A stretch of DNA of 64,000 bases from Lacibacter luteus (GCF_004118265.1 NZ_SDHW01000001.1:1798001-1862000), one strand, 5' to 3'. Positions 8,040-18,721 are shown, counted from the first letter of the stretch. Translations and numbers: made by a program. Notes: generated by a model not told the origin, from the sequence alone.

Positions 8040-8855
8040 TTACTTTTCCATCTGTTCAATTACTTCAGCCGTTACACCGGTAAAGCTAAAGCCACCATCA
8101 TGGAAAAGATTTTGCATGGTAACATAACGTGTAAGATCGCTGAACATAACAGCAATATAATTTGCGCAATCTTCTGCAGTAGCATTGCCTAACGGACTCA
8201 TTTTTTCCGCATAGTTAATAAACCCGTCAAAACCTTTTACTCCGCTACCTGCGGTTGTTTTAGTTGGCGATTGCGAAATAGTATTTACACGTACTTTGTT
8301 TTTCACCGCATAATGATAGCCAAAACTGCGTGTTATACTTTCCAATAACGATTTCGCATCAGCCATTTCATTATAATCAGGAAACACACGTTGTGCAGCA
8401 ATGTAAGTAAGTGCCACCACACTTCCCCAATCGCTGATCGCATCCATATCCCATGCAGTGCGCAATACACGGTGCAGGCTCATTGCAGAAATGTCGAGTG
8501 TTTTTGCATTCCATTCGTAATTAAGTTCTGTATAATGTTTGCCTTTGCGAACATTTAAGCTCATACCAATTGAGTGCAATACAAAATCTACTTTACCGCC
8601 GAAATGTTCCATTGATTTTTCGAACAGATTTTTCAAATCGTCCATATTGGTAACATCAGCACCAATAACGGGTGCATTACCGCAAGCTTCAGCCAGTTTA
8701 TTGATCTCGCCCATGCGTAAAGCCACAGGCGCATTGGTTAATACGATCTGTGCGCCTTCTTCATAACACTTCAACGCAGTTTTCCAGGCAATTGATTTTT
8801 CATCGAGTGCGCCGAAGATGATCCCTTTTTTCCCTTTCAATAATTGATGACTCAT
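8040..8855 (-). CDS. fabI: Enoyl-[acyl-carrier-protein] reductase (NADH) FabI
   Basis: 271 residues, the usual FabI length. The N-terminus GKKGIIFGALDEKSIAWKTA is the modified nucleotide-binding loop of FabI (GxxxxxSIA) and ALTYIAAQRVFPDYNEMADAK holds the catalytic Tyr-x6-Lys pair together with the upstream Tyr. The enzyme performs the last reduction of each type II fatty-acid elongation round. An exact TAnnTTTG box (TACTTTTG on the minus strand, 8873-8880) precedes the ATG by 17 bases. The gene is monocistronic; fabH and fabD lie elsewhere in the window. Confidence 0.95.
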   Translation of the reverse strand: MSHQLLKGKKGIIFGALDEKSIAWKTALKCYEEGAQIVLTNAPVALRMGEINKLAEACGNAPVIGADVTNMDDLKNLFEKSMEHFGGKVDFVLHSIGMSLNVRKGKHYTELNYEWNAKTLDISAMSLHRVLRTAWDMDAISDWGSVVALTYIAAQRVFPDYNEMADAKSLLESITRSFGYHYAVKNKVRVNTISQSPTKTTAGSGVKGFDGFINYAEKMSPLGNATAEDCANYIAVMFSDLTRYVTMQNLFHDGGFSFTGVTAEVIEQMEK

Positions 8856-8999
8856 AAACTTTGATTTGGGGTCAAAAGTAAGGAAGATGAGGCAAATGTT
8901 TGAAGAACACCGTTTAACAGATAAGGAAGAGAAAGCAAAGCTGAAGGCACAAGGAGCAACCAGTTTCGGTTGTTCGGTTTAAATGACGTTTCTTGCAGT

Positions 9000-9278
9000 A
9001 TGAATATTTTACAAACCGACAATGGTAAAAAAGGTGCTTTTTATATTGAAGAAGATGGCGAACTCCTTGCCGAAATGACCTATGTATGGGCAGGAACAGG
9101 CATGTTTATTATCGACCACACAGAAGTTAGCGATAAGCTTGCAGGAAAAGGTGCAGGCAAACAGTTAGTAGCAAAAGCAGTGGATTTTGCAAGGGAGCAA
9201 AAAGTAAAAATCAAACCGCTTTGCCCTTTTGCAAAATCGGTATTTGATAAAACTCCGGAATATCATGATGTGCTCTAA
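9000..9278 (+). CDS. Small GNAT-like N-acetyltransferase (YjdJ type)
   Basis: 92 residues. GAFYIEEDGELLAEMTYVWAG is followed by MFIIDHTEVSDKLAGKGAGKQLVAKAVDFAREQKVK, where the GxGAGxxL motif is the acetyl-CoA pyrophosphate loop, and PLCPFAKSVFDK ends the domain. This is the minimal 90-residue COG2388 acetyltransferase form; the substrate is unknown. The ATG at 9000 is chosen over a TTG at 8970 because family members begin close to this point. A bidirectional terminator follows at 9400. Confidence 0.85.
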   Translation: MNILQTDNGKKGAFYIEEDGELLAEMTYVWAGTGMFIIDHTEVSDKLAGKGAGKQLVAKAVDFAREQKVKIKPLCPFAKSVFDKTPEYHDVL

Positions 9279-9399
9279 CTACCATTTCGTACAAATTGAA
9301 TATTAATAGCTGTTCACCTGCATGATGACTGTGTAGCATGAATGCAAAAGACAACAACTTAAAGTTGTCAGTCAATTTGCAGATGAACAGACAACAATA

Positions 9400-9429
9400 A
9401 AAAAGCCTCCGATAATTCGGAGGCTTTTT
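9400..9429. terminator. Bidirectional terminator between the acetyltransferase gene and sprA
   Basis: Perfect 13-base arms aaaaagcctccga / tcggaggcttttt with loop taat. It lies between convergent genes and ends in T runs on both strands. Confidence 0.9.
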
Positions 9430-9445
9430 ACTATAAACTATTTTG

Positions 9446-12400
9446 TTATTGCGCCAGACTGATATTAATCTGCACACCTGCTCTTGTATTTACAACCGGC
9501 GGCGGTGTTGCAATATAACCTGTAACCCTGTTTTGCTCAAAGAACAAACGTAAACGGATCCGGTTGTTTAATACATAATCAATCGAGGGGTTGATAGAAA
9601 GAATTTTCTGTCCACCTGTTGGTATCGTGTTCCGCTGATCAAGAATGTTATTGGACGTTGCGTTATCACGATAAGTAAGATCGAAACGGAAACTTAAATC
9701 ATTTGATAATGCTTTGCTGTTGTTTTTACTGAACGGCACTTTAAACGGCAACTTCAATCCACGCTTACGGTAACCTGCACCAACAGTAATTTCAATGCTG
9801 CGCACTTCACTTACCTGGAAGTCGATCAAACTTAAACTGATGGTACGGCTGCGGCCATAATCGAGCTTAAAGTTTACCTGGCTGGTTGTTTGCACATCAA
9901 TACCGATCAATGGCGAGAAGCGCTCACTAATGGTTAAGTTGGGCACAATGAAGAACGGTACAAAGTTGTTCGATACCGGATCAACAAACGAAGGGAACCC
10001 ATAACCAAACTGATCGGCGTACAGCAACGCACTTGTAAAGTTGTTCATGCTGAGGTTGCTGCTGTAACCATGTGTTATGCTGAAGTTGGTAAACAAGCGT
10101 TCCATTCCGGGTATACGTGTTAAACCATTATAGGTTAAACGCCAGTTGGGTTTGGGGAAATAACGTTTGAACGGATTATCGTTAATACGTTTATTCGACT
10201 GATCGATCAAACCAACTTTCAAAGGATCCTGATCGGTATATGCTGCAATAAATGCAGGAATCAACACATCCTGTGCATAACGTCCGTAGCCTTTATAATA
10301 ACTATCTGCGTTAGGAGTTTGGCTGTAAGGATTCGACTGGCCTAAACGCTTCGACAGAATTAAACGGTTGGCTTCAAACTGCAGGAATGTTTCGCCCGGT
10401 GTTGTTGCTGAAAATTTCTTAAACATGGTTTGATAAGAAATAAAGCTGATATCGAAACCACCACTTGCTAACGGACTCAGATGACCGAAAGTGCCAGTGC
10501 CTGTTGTATCCTTAAACAGTTGCGAATAATTTTTGCTGAACGAACGTGTAAGGTTTAAATCAATGGTAAAGTCACGGAACGGTTCAACAGTTGCTTCCAC
10601 TTTCAATTCCTGTTTATAACTCTGTGTAAACAGGTAGTTGAAATTGGTATCTCTTGTTATCAGTCCTTTTTGTGCAGCACTGTTGAGCCAGTTATTATCG
10701 GGTTGTTTGCCAAAAATATAACCAAGGCTTGGTGCTCCACTTCGCCAGTTCTGTCCAATAAACTGTGTGCTATCCAGGTAACCCGGCAAGCGTGAATTAA
10801 ATGATTCGTTGTAGTTAAGATTAATACTCTTTACCGAAGTAAGTAATCCACCAAAGAAGCGTGCAGCACCGGAAGGTTCGTATTGCAGACTCTTATCTTT
10901 TTTCGCTTCCAAACGGTTTAACCGGCGGAACAGCTTCGCCACATATTTCTTACTCTTACCAACTGTATCTTTTGGATTGAATTTAATATTGGGCGATGCT
11001 AATGCAGCAGGCGCATTGGGATCTTTTTCGGTTTCAAGTGCACGCAGGAATTTCGATTTTTGATAAAGCCTGTTAAAATCGAGCTGACCAGTAAACACTC
11101 TTGTTTGCGAATTTTCAATCGTGTTGCCAAGGTTTACTGCAAGGCGTGATGCGCCGATCCAGTTATACGTTGTAGCGTAATTGAATCGTGCAGTTGTCCA
11201 GTCGAGTGCAGGAATTTTTGCTAACGGCAAATTGTACGATGCATTTGCTGTTTGGCGATAGATCGTATTTCTTCCGCCTTTGAACAGGTTTGTGCGAACA
11301 CTATCTTTTTTCTGTTTGGTATCTATGCGGCCAAACGGCTCATCAACACGTGAGTTATTGGTTGCACTAAAATCGATATTGATAGAACGTGTAAGATCCC
11401 AACGCATGTTGTACACACGATCGAACACAAAATACTTATCGTAGGTTTCAGGAATTTTGAACGGACTTGGTGCAACACCGGGTATTGTTACTTCTCTTGC
11501 ACGCACTGCACCAAACTGGCGGTTAATATCTGCACGGAAACTTAATAAGCTTGGGCGATAGTTGAAATTGAAGTCTTTAACAATATTCCACCAGGGGCTT
11601 CTGTATTTAATGAGTTTTTTAAACGGCTCAATAAATTTCGGTTGTGGTGCATAGTTATATCCCACACCTGCATAATGCTTTTCAATTACATCGTTTTCTA
11701 TAAGCGGATTACGTTTTTCTGTTTTGGTGTAAGAGTAGCTTACATCAAAATTTGAAATGTCGTAGATCTGTGCAGGTTTACCATTGGTTTTATTTTTCCG
11801 CATGTTGGTTACGTTAACCGTTGTAATAGCAGAAAAATCCTGTGCAATATTTTTTAACGAGTCTTTGTTGTTTACTGTTTGCAGTTTGTCTTTAAACTTC
11901 ACATCCTGATCGTATGGATCATACTCCGGGTTCATCACTGTTTGCGAATAGCTGGCATAGAACGGAATTTCCAATCCGGATTTTTTCGGCAACAGTTTGC
12001 CTAACTGTAAACTTGTAGCAGCATCAAACTGGTAAAAGAATTCACGGCTGCGTTCGTTTACACGTTGTTCAATAGTACCAAAGCCTGCACTGCGTGCAGA
12101 AGCAGAAACGGAAATGGTACCAAGATCGGCCAACTGAATATCTACACGACCGGTTGCTGCCCATCCGCCTTTTTCATCCAACCCACTTAAACGTAATTCG
12201 TTTACCCAAACTTCAGAACAGATAGAAGATGTATTATCGTTCTTGTTATTTTCAATACCAACAAGGAAACCTTTTACTTCACCAAGATTGGGATTACCCA
12301 TTACTGCCCATCGAACACCGTTTCCTCTGTCTTCGCTGTACAACATACTTACAGAGCTTGTACGACGTAACTTGAAACGAACAAGTTCTTCCAAGTTCAC

Positions 12401-15400
12401 ATCAAACTGATTGATACCCGGCCATACAGCACTTGTATCGCCTGCGTTACTGCCGGGTCGTGGATAGGAGCCCCAACGTGTAACTTTTAACGGCATACGT
12501 ACTTCGTAAAAGTTATTGATAAAATCGGTACCAAATCGAATTACAGCAATTGCTTCACCATCCTGCAGGTTATCGCTTTTACCTCTCGACTCTGCGTGCA
12601 TAAACATGCGTACTCGTTTGTACTGGCGCAGATCGTGGTTAAGCGTTTTAAATACAGCACGGCTATCACCATCCTGCAGGTCGCACACCTGCATACTTAA
12701 CGATGCTTCGTTTTGCAACAGGTTTACACCATTATTACTCAACTGTTGTACACGTTCAATACCAGGAGGAATAACATAATTAACAGGAACACGGTTATCG
12801 TTCTCCTCAACGTTTACTGCAGTTACATTAAACGAAGTAACTGTTTGGTTCTGCAATGGCAGATACTGACCGGTTGTATCAAGCGCATACTGATAAGAAC
12901 GCCACATGTTACGCACCAGTTCCAGTTTACCAAAACGCACAACAAGTGAATCTTCAAAACCCGTCATAAACATCCGCATAAAACGGATCGATTTAAAATC
13001 GGGGATATTGCCCACTTTTTGTTCGTAATCTTTAATTGGAATACGGAACAGGAACCATGTTTCTTTACGGGTGTTGCCATCTGCAAGTTTCACATCCACA
13101 TCTCTTCTGTCTGCAATATAATTTTGCCCAACCTGCATTAACGGATCGGTTTTAGGACGCATCTCTAAATGGTACTGGAAATATTCTTCCACTTCATTTA
13201 AGGTATTATCCCGGTTAAGATCTTCATTGTCTGGATACAATGTTGATGCAGATGTATACTCCACATCGTTATTTGCAATTGGACTGTTGCCTTGCGGATT
13301 GTTGAAGTTTTTATAACGATTAAGGATACCTGCATTAGCTGGCTGATCGACACGAAAATGTTTATAGTTATCGCTCGATGGATCGGCCAGCAAACGCTGA
13401 TAGGCAGCGCCTGTACCAAAATTGCTGCTATACTGTGTAAGGAATGCATTGAACACTCTTGCCTCTGCACTATCGCTGCGTCCATCTAAACCAACATCCT
13501 GTTGCGGACGCTCTTCGGGTATATTACTGAACGCTTGTGCAATCTGAATTGGATTGCGTGGTACACGTGCCCAGTTACTGAAATCTTCACGTGCCGGTGT
13601 TTGTGTTGTGCTCAATCCGTTTTCGTAAAAACGGCGGCCATCTTTTAAGATATCTTCCGAAATGTTACCGAGGTTGAAATACATCTGACCTCCGGTGCTT
13701 GTTGGGTTAAGGATGAAGGGATCCTGCACCCACATTTCAATAAACTCAATGTTGTTTGTTTCAAAATCGATCTGGTCGATGGCACGCATAATACCACCCC
13801 ATCTTCTTGTTGGGTTGAGTAAGCGGCCATTGGCAGGATTAATGCTGCCATTACGTGCATCAAAATTATACGGACCACGTTCTGTTGGATAAAAAGCCAT
13901 ATCGAAAGTGATCAACTGGTTTTGACCGAGATCAGGTGTTACCTGCGGAAACACTTCCTGCCTGTTTACAAAACGTACACGAGGATCGGACAACTCAATC
14001 AGATTATCGCCCAACGGATTATTGGGATCACGACGTTGCTGCAATACCGGTTCGATATTATACCAGGCCATTTTTGCACGGTTATAACCATATTGGAGAT
14101 CGTCGGATAAACCGGCTTCAGGAAATAATTCTACACCAAAACGATCCTGCGATTTGTAAGGTGTTGATGCAAGCGACCAGGCGATGAACGGAAAACGCAG
14201 ATCAATACCATTACGTGTTCCTTCAAAATCATCAATATAAACCAACCCACCACCTCCTTTTTCAGGACGTATTTGTTTTGCTGTACTTGGAATAAGCTGT
14301 GCACCTTCGCCATATACATTAATTGATGATGGTTGTTTTGTTGAGTAAAACGGTAAAGCATCCAGCCATTTGCTTAATCGTTTCCAATCGCTGCGGTAAT
14401 TAACATCGGCGCCGATCATTGTATTGCGGATCGGATCATCACCATAACCCATTTTTGTAAAGAAAGGACGCTCACCCAAACGCATAACCGCTGCGCCGAG
14501 ATTCAGTTGCTTGTTTTGTCGTTCAATGGCTTTGTAATCTAAACGCAATGCCATGAAGTTGCGGTTTTGCATTCCAAAGGTTGCATTGTTTTCGAAGCTT
14601 GCATTAATTGGTACACCTGCGTTTACAATTGCCTGGTTAATGATGCGTACTGTACCTAAATTATAATCTACTGTGTAATCAACATTTTCACGCAACACTT
14701 GTCCGCCGGCTGTTACTGTTACAGAACCTTGCGGAATATTAAATGCACCGAGTGAAATATCGCCGCTGCCACCTGCACTGCGTGATGCTCCACGGAAGAT
14801 AAAACGGTTTAACTGTGGCGATTGCTGTGCTACCCATTTAATTGAATCGTACAAAGGATAGAAAAGATATTTCTGCCGCAGCTCAATAGAGTCTACTCCA
14901 CGAAAAACATATTCAAGGTCTTTACCAAAAGGCTCGAGTGTTGGAAAAATAACACGGCTTAATTGCGAGTTAACGGTAAATCCTTCTACATAATCAAACA
15001 CACCATCGGGCTGCGGATCGTTTTGATTATTTAAACGATCGAGGTTTACCAATTCAATAATAGGGCGACCTTTTTCTTCGCCTTCCGGAATATATCTTTT
15101 TTCACCGCCGCCCGGTTCCTGGTAAAGAATATTCAGTTTAAAATCTTTACGTTCCAGCTGACCGTAACCAACTGAATACACGTTCTTCATCATTAAATCC
15201 CAGATAGGCAGCAACGGACGTTGTGATGTTGCCTTCAGCATTTTTAAGAACAAAACTTTTTGTGTACCGCTGTTGTTTGCTGTTGTATCGGGAGTAACAT
15301 CGTTCGAAAATTCACCCACTTGGTAAACTCTGCCGTTAACGGTGTACTGGAAGGCAATGCCCAATACTTCATCGGGTTGCAGAATGGTATTGAGCGAAAG

Positions 15401-16735
15401 AAAACCAATTTGCGGATTGAAATAATATTCTTCGGGGCGAAGCTTGCGTGCAAATGTGCGTTCGAAATCCTGTACTGCTGTTAAACCAAAACTTGTTAAA
15501 CGGTTTGTTACAAGTGATGCATCACGTGTTGCAGGATCGTTCACCATTCGTTGATACAGATCGTTGGCATCGTTTGCCGGCAGTTCGGAAGTAGTTAATG
15601 GAAATACATTGCTGTTGTATGGTTGCGATTCTCCCAAATCCATTAATGCAACTACATTCCTGTTTTCGGTGGTAGATCCTGTACGGTTTGTAACCCACAC
15701 TTCCATACGAAGAACCTGTACAGGCGATGTTACAGCCGGTACATTTTTCATGTTCTTGTTATAATTTTTACGGAAGTATTGCGCCATTAAGAAGTGGCGG
15801 TTTTCTTCATACTCATCGGCTTTAACCTGAAACTGTTGCAAACCTGTACCACCTGCCAATTGCATTTGCTGACGGTTAGAGTTTTGATTAGCCAATACTG
15901 CGGTAACATACAACTTGCCAAACTGCAGTTCTGTTTTTAAACCAAACAAAGCCGAGGCGCCCGGCATTAATGTTCCTTTTGCGGGAAACTGAATATTACC
16001 TGCTTCAATACGTTTGATGATAGCGTCGGAATTACCGGAATAATCCAGCTTTAATTGGTTTTCGAACTGGAAGTTTGCGAGTGTATTATAGGTAACCGGA
16101 AAATTAAGTTTATCACCAATCTTCGCATTTAAACCAAAGTTGGCGTTCATGTCAAAATCAAAGGTTCCGTTTTTGCGTGCACGCTCAGGTAAAGTTGGGT
16201 TTTTAATATTCTGGCCAAGATAACCGGCTGTCAACGTAACATCACCCTGCGGACGGATCTCTACTTTAGGAATGCCCGTTGTGCTAAACAAGCGGTTAAA
16301 GAAACTGGGGCGAACCTGCAGCTTGGGGTCTTGTATTTTGCGATTAAGATTAAGTGTAGTATTTAAGCGGCGTTGAAAATAGTCCCGCTCATCTTGCCGG
16401 CTTTTATATGCAAGCATTTCTTCGAATGTGAGATAGCTTGGCTTGCGAAACCATGTACGACCGACCTTTTCATAAATGTAGTAACGCTTGGTTGCAGGAT
16501 CGTAGGCAATGGAATCGTTGATATTCGATGGGCGTTGCAGATCGAACGTATTTCTGTTTGGCTCGGTAAAAGCATCGCCACGGCGGTCGGTGAGCGGAAA
16601 ACGCAAACTATCTTTTCCGGGAACAGTATCTCTTACAGGAATATCGAATGGATAAGCTCCACCGTAACTTACCAATGACAAGCAGGTAATTACAATGGTC
16701 AGGAGGGCATAGATGCCAGTTATGGTGCGTCGCAT
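9446..16735 (-). CDS. sprA: T9SS outer-membrane translocon protein SprA
   Basis: 2429 residues, matching the very large SprA family. A hydrophobic N-terminal export signal (about residues 5-25) is followed by repeated beta-strand-rich stretches over the whole length: GDVTLTAGYLGQNIKNPTLP near 165, INVYGEGAQLIPSTAKQIRP near 815, and a terminal strand ending NTRAGVQINISLAQ, consistent with a giant outer-membrane barrel closing at the C-terminus. SprA forms the type IX secretion pore through which CTD-bearing proteins cross. The ATG at 16735 was chosen; a TTG three codons upstream is possible. ruvA lies 37 bases upstream on the same strand, a neighbour seen in other Bacteroidetes, so the two are probably co-transcribed. 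Confidence 0.95.
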   Translation of the reverse strand: MRRTITGIYALLTIVITCLSLVSYGGAYPFDIPVRDTVPGKDSLRFPLTDRRGDAFTEPNRNTFDLQRPSNINDSIAYDPATKRYYIYEKVGRTWFRKPSYLTFEEMLAYKSRQDERDYFQRRLNTTLNLNRKIQDPKLQVRPSFFNRLFSTTGIPKVEIRPQGDVTLTAGYLGQNIKNPTLPERARKNGTFDFDMNANFGLNAKIGDKLNFPVTYNTLANFQFENQLKLDYSGNSDAIIKRIEAGNIQFPAKGTLMPGASALFGLKTELQFGKLYVTAVLANQNSNRQQMQLAGGTGLQQFQVKADEYEENRHFLMAQYFRKNYNKNMKNVPAVTSPVQVLRMEVWVTNRTGSTTENRNVVALMDLGESQPYNSNVFPLTTSELPANDANDLYQRMVNDPATRDASLVTNRLTSFGLTAVQDFERTFARKLRPEEYYFNPQIGFLSLNTILQPDEVLGIAFQYTVNGRVYQVGEFSNDVTPDTTANNSGTQKVLFLKMLKATSQRPLLPIWDLMMKNVYSVGYGQLERKDFKLNILYQEPGGGEKRYIPEGEEKGRPIIELVNLDRLNNQNDPQPDGVFDYVEGFTVNSQLSRVIFPTLEPFGKDLEYVFRGVDSIELRQKYLFYPLYDSIKWVAQQSPQLNRFIFRGASRSAGGSGDISLGAFNIPQGSVTVTAGGQVLRENVDYTVDYNLGTVRIINQAIVNAGVPINASFENNATFGMQNRNFMALRLDYKAIERQNKQLNLGAAVMRLGERPFFTKMGYGDDPIRNTMIGADVNYRSDWKRLSKWLDALPFYSTKQPSSINVYGEGAQLIPSTAKQIRPEKGGGGLVYIDDFEGTRNGIDLRFPFIAWSLASTPYKSQDRFGVELFPEAGLSDDLQYGYNRAKMAWYNIEPVLQQRRDPNNPLGDNLIELSDPRVRFVNRQEVFPQVTPDLGQNQLITFDMAFYPTERGPYNFDARNGSINPANGRLLNPTRRWGGIMRAIDQIDFETNNIEFIEMWVQDPFILNPTSTGGQMYFNLGNISEDILKDGRRFYENGLSTTQTPAREDFSNWARVPRNPIQIAQAFSNIPEERPQQDVGLDGRSDSAEARVFNAFLTQYSSNFGTGAAYQRLLADPSSDNYKHFRVDQPANAGILNRYKNFNNPQGNSPIANNDVEYTSASTLYPDNEDLNRDNTLNEVEEYFQYHLEMRPKTDPLMQVGQNYIADRRDVDVKLADGNTRKETWFLFRIPIKDYEQKVGNIPDFKSIRFMRMFMTGFEDSLVVRFGKLELVRNMWRSYQYALDTTGQYLPLQNQTVTSFNVTAVNVEENDNRVPVNYVIPPGIERVQQLSNNGVNLLQNEASLSMQVCDLQDGDSRAVFKTLNHDLRQYKRVRMFMHAESRGKSDNLQDGEAIAVIRFGTDFINNFYEVRMPLKVTRWGSYPRPGSNAGDTSAVWPGINQFDVNLEELVRFKLRRTSSVSMLYSEDRGNGVRWAVMGNPNLGEVKGFLVGIENNKNDNTSSICSEVWVNELRLSGLDEKGGWAATGRVDIQLADLGTISVSASARSAGFGTIEQRVNERSREFFYQFDAATSLQLGKLLPKKSGLEIPFYASYSQTVMNPEYDPYDQDVKFKDKLQTVNNKDSLKNIAQDFSAITTVNVTNMRKNKTNGKPAQIYDISNFDVSYSYTKTEKRNPLIENDVIEKHYAGVGYNYAPQPKFIEPFKKLIKYRSPWWNIVKDFNFNYRPSLLSFRADINRQFGAVRAREVTIPGVAPSPFKIPETYDKYFVFDRVYNMRWDLTRSINIDFSATNNSRVDEPFGRIDTKQKKDSVRTNLFKGGRNTIYRQTANASYNLPLAKIPALDWTTARFNYATTYNWIGASRLAVNLGNTIENSQTRVFTGQLDFNRLYQKSKFLRALETEKDPNAPAALASPNIKFNPKDTVGKSKKYVAKLFRRLNRLEAKKDKSLQYEPSGAARFFGGLLTSVKSINLNYNESFNSRLPGYLDSTQFIGQNWRSGAPSLGYIFGKQPDNNWLNSAAQKGLITRDTNFNYLFTQSYKQELKVEATVEPFRDFTIDLNLTRSFSKNYSQLFKDTTGTGTFGHLSPLASGGFDISFISYQTMFKKFSATTPGETFLQFEANRLILSKRLGQSNPYSQTPNADSYYKGYGRYAQDVLIPAFIAAYTDQDPLKVGLIDQSNKRINDNPFKRYFPKPNWRLTYNGLTRIPGMERLFTNFSITHGYSSNLSMNNFTSALLYADQFGYGFPSFVDPVSNNFVPFFIVPNLTISERFSPLIGIDVQTTSQVNFKLDYGRSRTISLSLIDFQVSEVRSIEITVGAGYRKRGLKLPFKVPFSKNNSKALSNDLSFRFDLTYRDNATSNNILDQRNTIPTGGQKILSINPSIDYVLNNRIRLRLFFEQNRVTGYIATPPPVVNTRAGVQINISLAQ

Positions 16736-16772
16736 CAGGGTCAAGGTCTCTAAAGCAAATAAGTTTTGTAGG

Positions 16773-17357
16773 TTACAGGCACTTTAGGGCCGCCTTTATC
16801 AGCTCCTGAACTTCGGCAAACTCCGTATTAATTTGCCTTGCCTTTTTTATCGCTGATTCGGCTGCATTGCGGGCAATGCCTAAAGCAGTCATAGCTGTTA
16901 ACGCATCAAGGTCTAAACTATTGTGATTCAGCGGAGAAATATTCACCTCTACCGGGGTTTTCGCCAGTTTATCCCTTAATTCCAAAACAATTCGCTGAGC
17001 AGTTTTCTTACCAATGCCTTTTACGCTTTCCAGCAGCACCACGTTTCCGTTAAGAATGGCTTTTACCACCTCCTCTGCATGCAGCGACGAAAGCATCATG
17101 CGTGCAGTGGTAGCCCCTACTCCGCTTACACTTAACAGGTGCAGAAACACTTCTTTTTCGGCTTTGTCGTAAAAACCATAAAGTGTATGTGCATCTTCCC
17201 TGATTAATAAATGTGTAAAAAGTGTACCCTCATCGAGGTTTTGAATTTTGGAATAGGTGTGCAGACTTACCTGAACTTCATAGCCTACGCCATGCACATC
17301 TACATGTACAACAGTTGGGGTTTTAAGCGAAAAGACTCCTTTTAGGTACGCAAACAT
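16773..17357 (-). CDS. ruvA: Holliday junction branch migration protein RuvA
   Basis: 194 residues. The N-terminal OB domain starts MFAYLKGVFSLKTPTVVHVD, equivalent to the usual MIAYLKG; HLLIREDAHTLYGFYDKAEKEVF and the two helix-hairpin-helix elements LLSVSGVGATTARMML and LESVKGIGKKTAQRIVLEL follow, and the C-terminal domain III (about 145-194) binds RuvB. RuvA tetramers clamp four-way junctions for RuvB-driven migration. The ATG at 17357 is the family start; an upstream in-frame ATG at 17381 would add eight residues not expected in RuvA. Confidence 0.96.
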   Translation of the reverse strand: MFAYLKGVFSLKTPTVVHVDVHGVGYEVQVSLHTYSKIQNLDEGTLFTHLLIREDAHTLYGFYDKAEKEVFLHLLSVSGVGATTARMMLSSLHAEEVVKAILNGNVVLLESVKGIGKKTAQRIVLELRDKLAKTPVEVNISPLNHNSLDLDALTAMTALGIARNAAESAIKKARQINTEFAEVQELIKAALKCL

Positions 17358-17482
17358 GAAACGAAAATAATGGTTTTGCAAAGGGTTGCCAACCGAACTT
17401 TTCGGACCGGACTGTTATATTCGAAAATGTAAAGGTTAGCAACCACTTGTTATCCGCTAACAACTCCTTGCTTTTCAAAGCT

Positions 17483-17490
17483 TATATTTG
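17483..17490 (+). promoter_or_regulatory. Candidate -7 element TATATTTG for fabH
   Basis: Exact TAnnTTTG match 45 bases before the fabH ATG; no TTTG is seen at the proper -33 distance. A hairpin (17499-17516) falls directly in the predicted 5' leader. Confidence 0.45.
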
Positions 17491-17498
17491 CGCCAGAA

Positions 17499-17516
17499 AA
17501 CAGGGTTCACCCTGTT
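17499..17516 (+). promoter_or_regulatory. Hairpin in the fabH leader
   Basis: Seven-base perfect arms aacaggg / ccctgtt with loop ttca, placed between the likely transcription start and the fabH ATG. There is no T run, so it is not a normal terminator. It could be an operator for a dimeric lipid regulator or an mRNA structure; the sequence does not tell. Confidence 0.4.
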
Positions 17517-17534
17517 GTAAACATAAAAAACCAC

Positions 17535-18536
17535 ATGAGCAATAAGATTACTGCAGCTATTACAGCTGTTGCCGGATGGGTTCCTGAAGACAGGTTAACC
17601 AACTTCGACCTCGAAAAAATGGTTGATACAAACGACGAATGGATCCGTACACGTACCGGCATTTCTGAAAGAAGAATTTTAAAAGGTGAAGGTCTTGCAA
17701 CTTCCGATATGATTGCACCTGCCGTACTGGAGCTTTGTAAAAAGCGTGGCATCGACCCGAAAGAAATTGATTGTATGATCGTGGGTACGGTTACCCCCGA
17801 CATGGTGTTTCCCTCAACAGCCAATGTGGTGTGCGACAAAATCGGTGCTACTAATGCATGGGGGTTCGATTTAAGTGCAGCCTGCAGCGGTTTCCTTTTT
17901 TCACTTACTACCGGCGCTTCTTACATCGAAAGCGGGCGTTACAAAAAAGTTGTGGTAGTGGGTGCCGATAAAATGAGTGCGATCATTGATTATACCGACC
18001 GTAACACCTGTGTGATTTTTGGTGATGGTGCAGCCTGCGTTTTGCTGGAACCAAACGAAGAAGGTTATGGCGTACAGGACAGCATTTTAAAAAGTGATGG
18101 TGCCGGAAGAAACTTCCTGAATATGAAAGCAGGTGGTAGCTTACGTCCTGCAAGTATGGAAACTGTTGCCAACCGTGAGCACTTTGCTTACCAGGAAGGA
18201 CAAACTGTTTTCAAATTTGCGGTAAAGGGCATGGCCGATGTGAGTGCCGAATTATTAGAGCGTAACAATTTAACAGGCGATGATATTGCATGGCTGGTTC
18301 CACACCAGGCCAACCTGCGCATTATTGATGCCACTGCAAACCGCATTGGTTTGTCAAAAGAAAAAGTAATGATCAACATTCAAAAATTCGGTAACACAAC
18401 TGCAGGAACTATTCCGCTTTGCTTGTGGGAATGGGAAAGCAAACTGAAAAAAGGCGACAACATTGTACTGGCTGCTTTTGGTGGTGGCTTTACATGGGGT
18501 GCAACCTGGTTAAAGTGGGCCTACGATCCGAAATAA
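17535..18536 (+). CDS. fabH: 3-oxoacyl-[ACP] synthase III FabH
   Basis: 333 residues. The catalytic triad is visible: Cys117 in [12 protein letters not shown], His257 in VPHQANLRI and Asn287 in FGNTTAGT. The N-terminal [20 protein letters not shown] and [10 protein letters not shown] are also typical. FabH condenses acetyl-CoA or branched acyl-CoA with malonyl-ACP to start type II fatty acid synthesis. No plsX or acpP is adjacent, unlike in many bacteria; ruvA is divergent. A leader hairpin and a terminator (18560) bound the transcript, so it appears monocistronic. Confidence 0.95.
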   Translation: MSNKITAAITAVAGWVPEDRLTNFDLEKMVDTNDEWIRTRTGISERRILKGEGLATSDMIAPAVLELCKKRGIDPKEIDCMIVGTVTPDMVFPSTANVVCDKIGATNAWGFDLSAACSGFLFSLTTGASYIESGRYKKVVVVGADKMSAIIDYTDRNTCVIFGDGAACVLLEPNEEGYGVQDSILKSDGAGRNFLNMKAGGSLRPASMETVANREHFAYQEGQTVFKFAVKGMADVSAELLERNNLTGDDIAWLVPHQANLRIIDATANRIGLSKEKVMINIQKFGNTTAGTIPLCLWEWESKLKKGDNIVLAAFGGGFTWGATWLKWAYDPK

Positions 18537-18559
18537 GCTAAGAGAAAAAAGTTATAAAG

Positions 18560-18588
18560 AAAAGCGGTTGCAGCAGCAGCCGCTTTTT
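18560..18588 (+). terminator. Rho-independent terminator after fabH
   Basis: Twelve-base arms aaaagcggttgc / gcagccgctttt (one T-G wobble) with loop agca and a trailing T run. Confidence 0.8.
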
Positions 18589-18721
18589 GTTTACTCTTAA
18601 TTATACAATAATCAGTTCTTTCTGTCTACTACGTTTTTATCCAGGATGTCGTTTTAAAAAATGTTTCAGCCGCAATAAATAAATTTTAGCTTAGCAGAGA
18701 GAAATTAAACAAGATTAAAAC

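Noticed and set aside
8887-8982. 31-codon open frame (MRQMFEEHRLTDKEEKAKL...) upstream of the small acetyltransferase gene
   Set aside because: No family resemblance, no ribosome site, and it covers the fabI promoter region on the other strand; too short to support.
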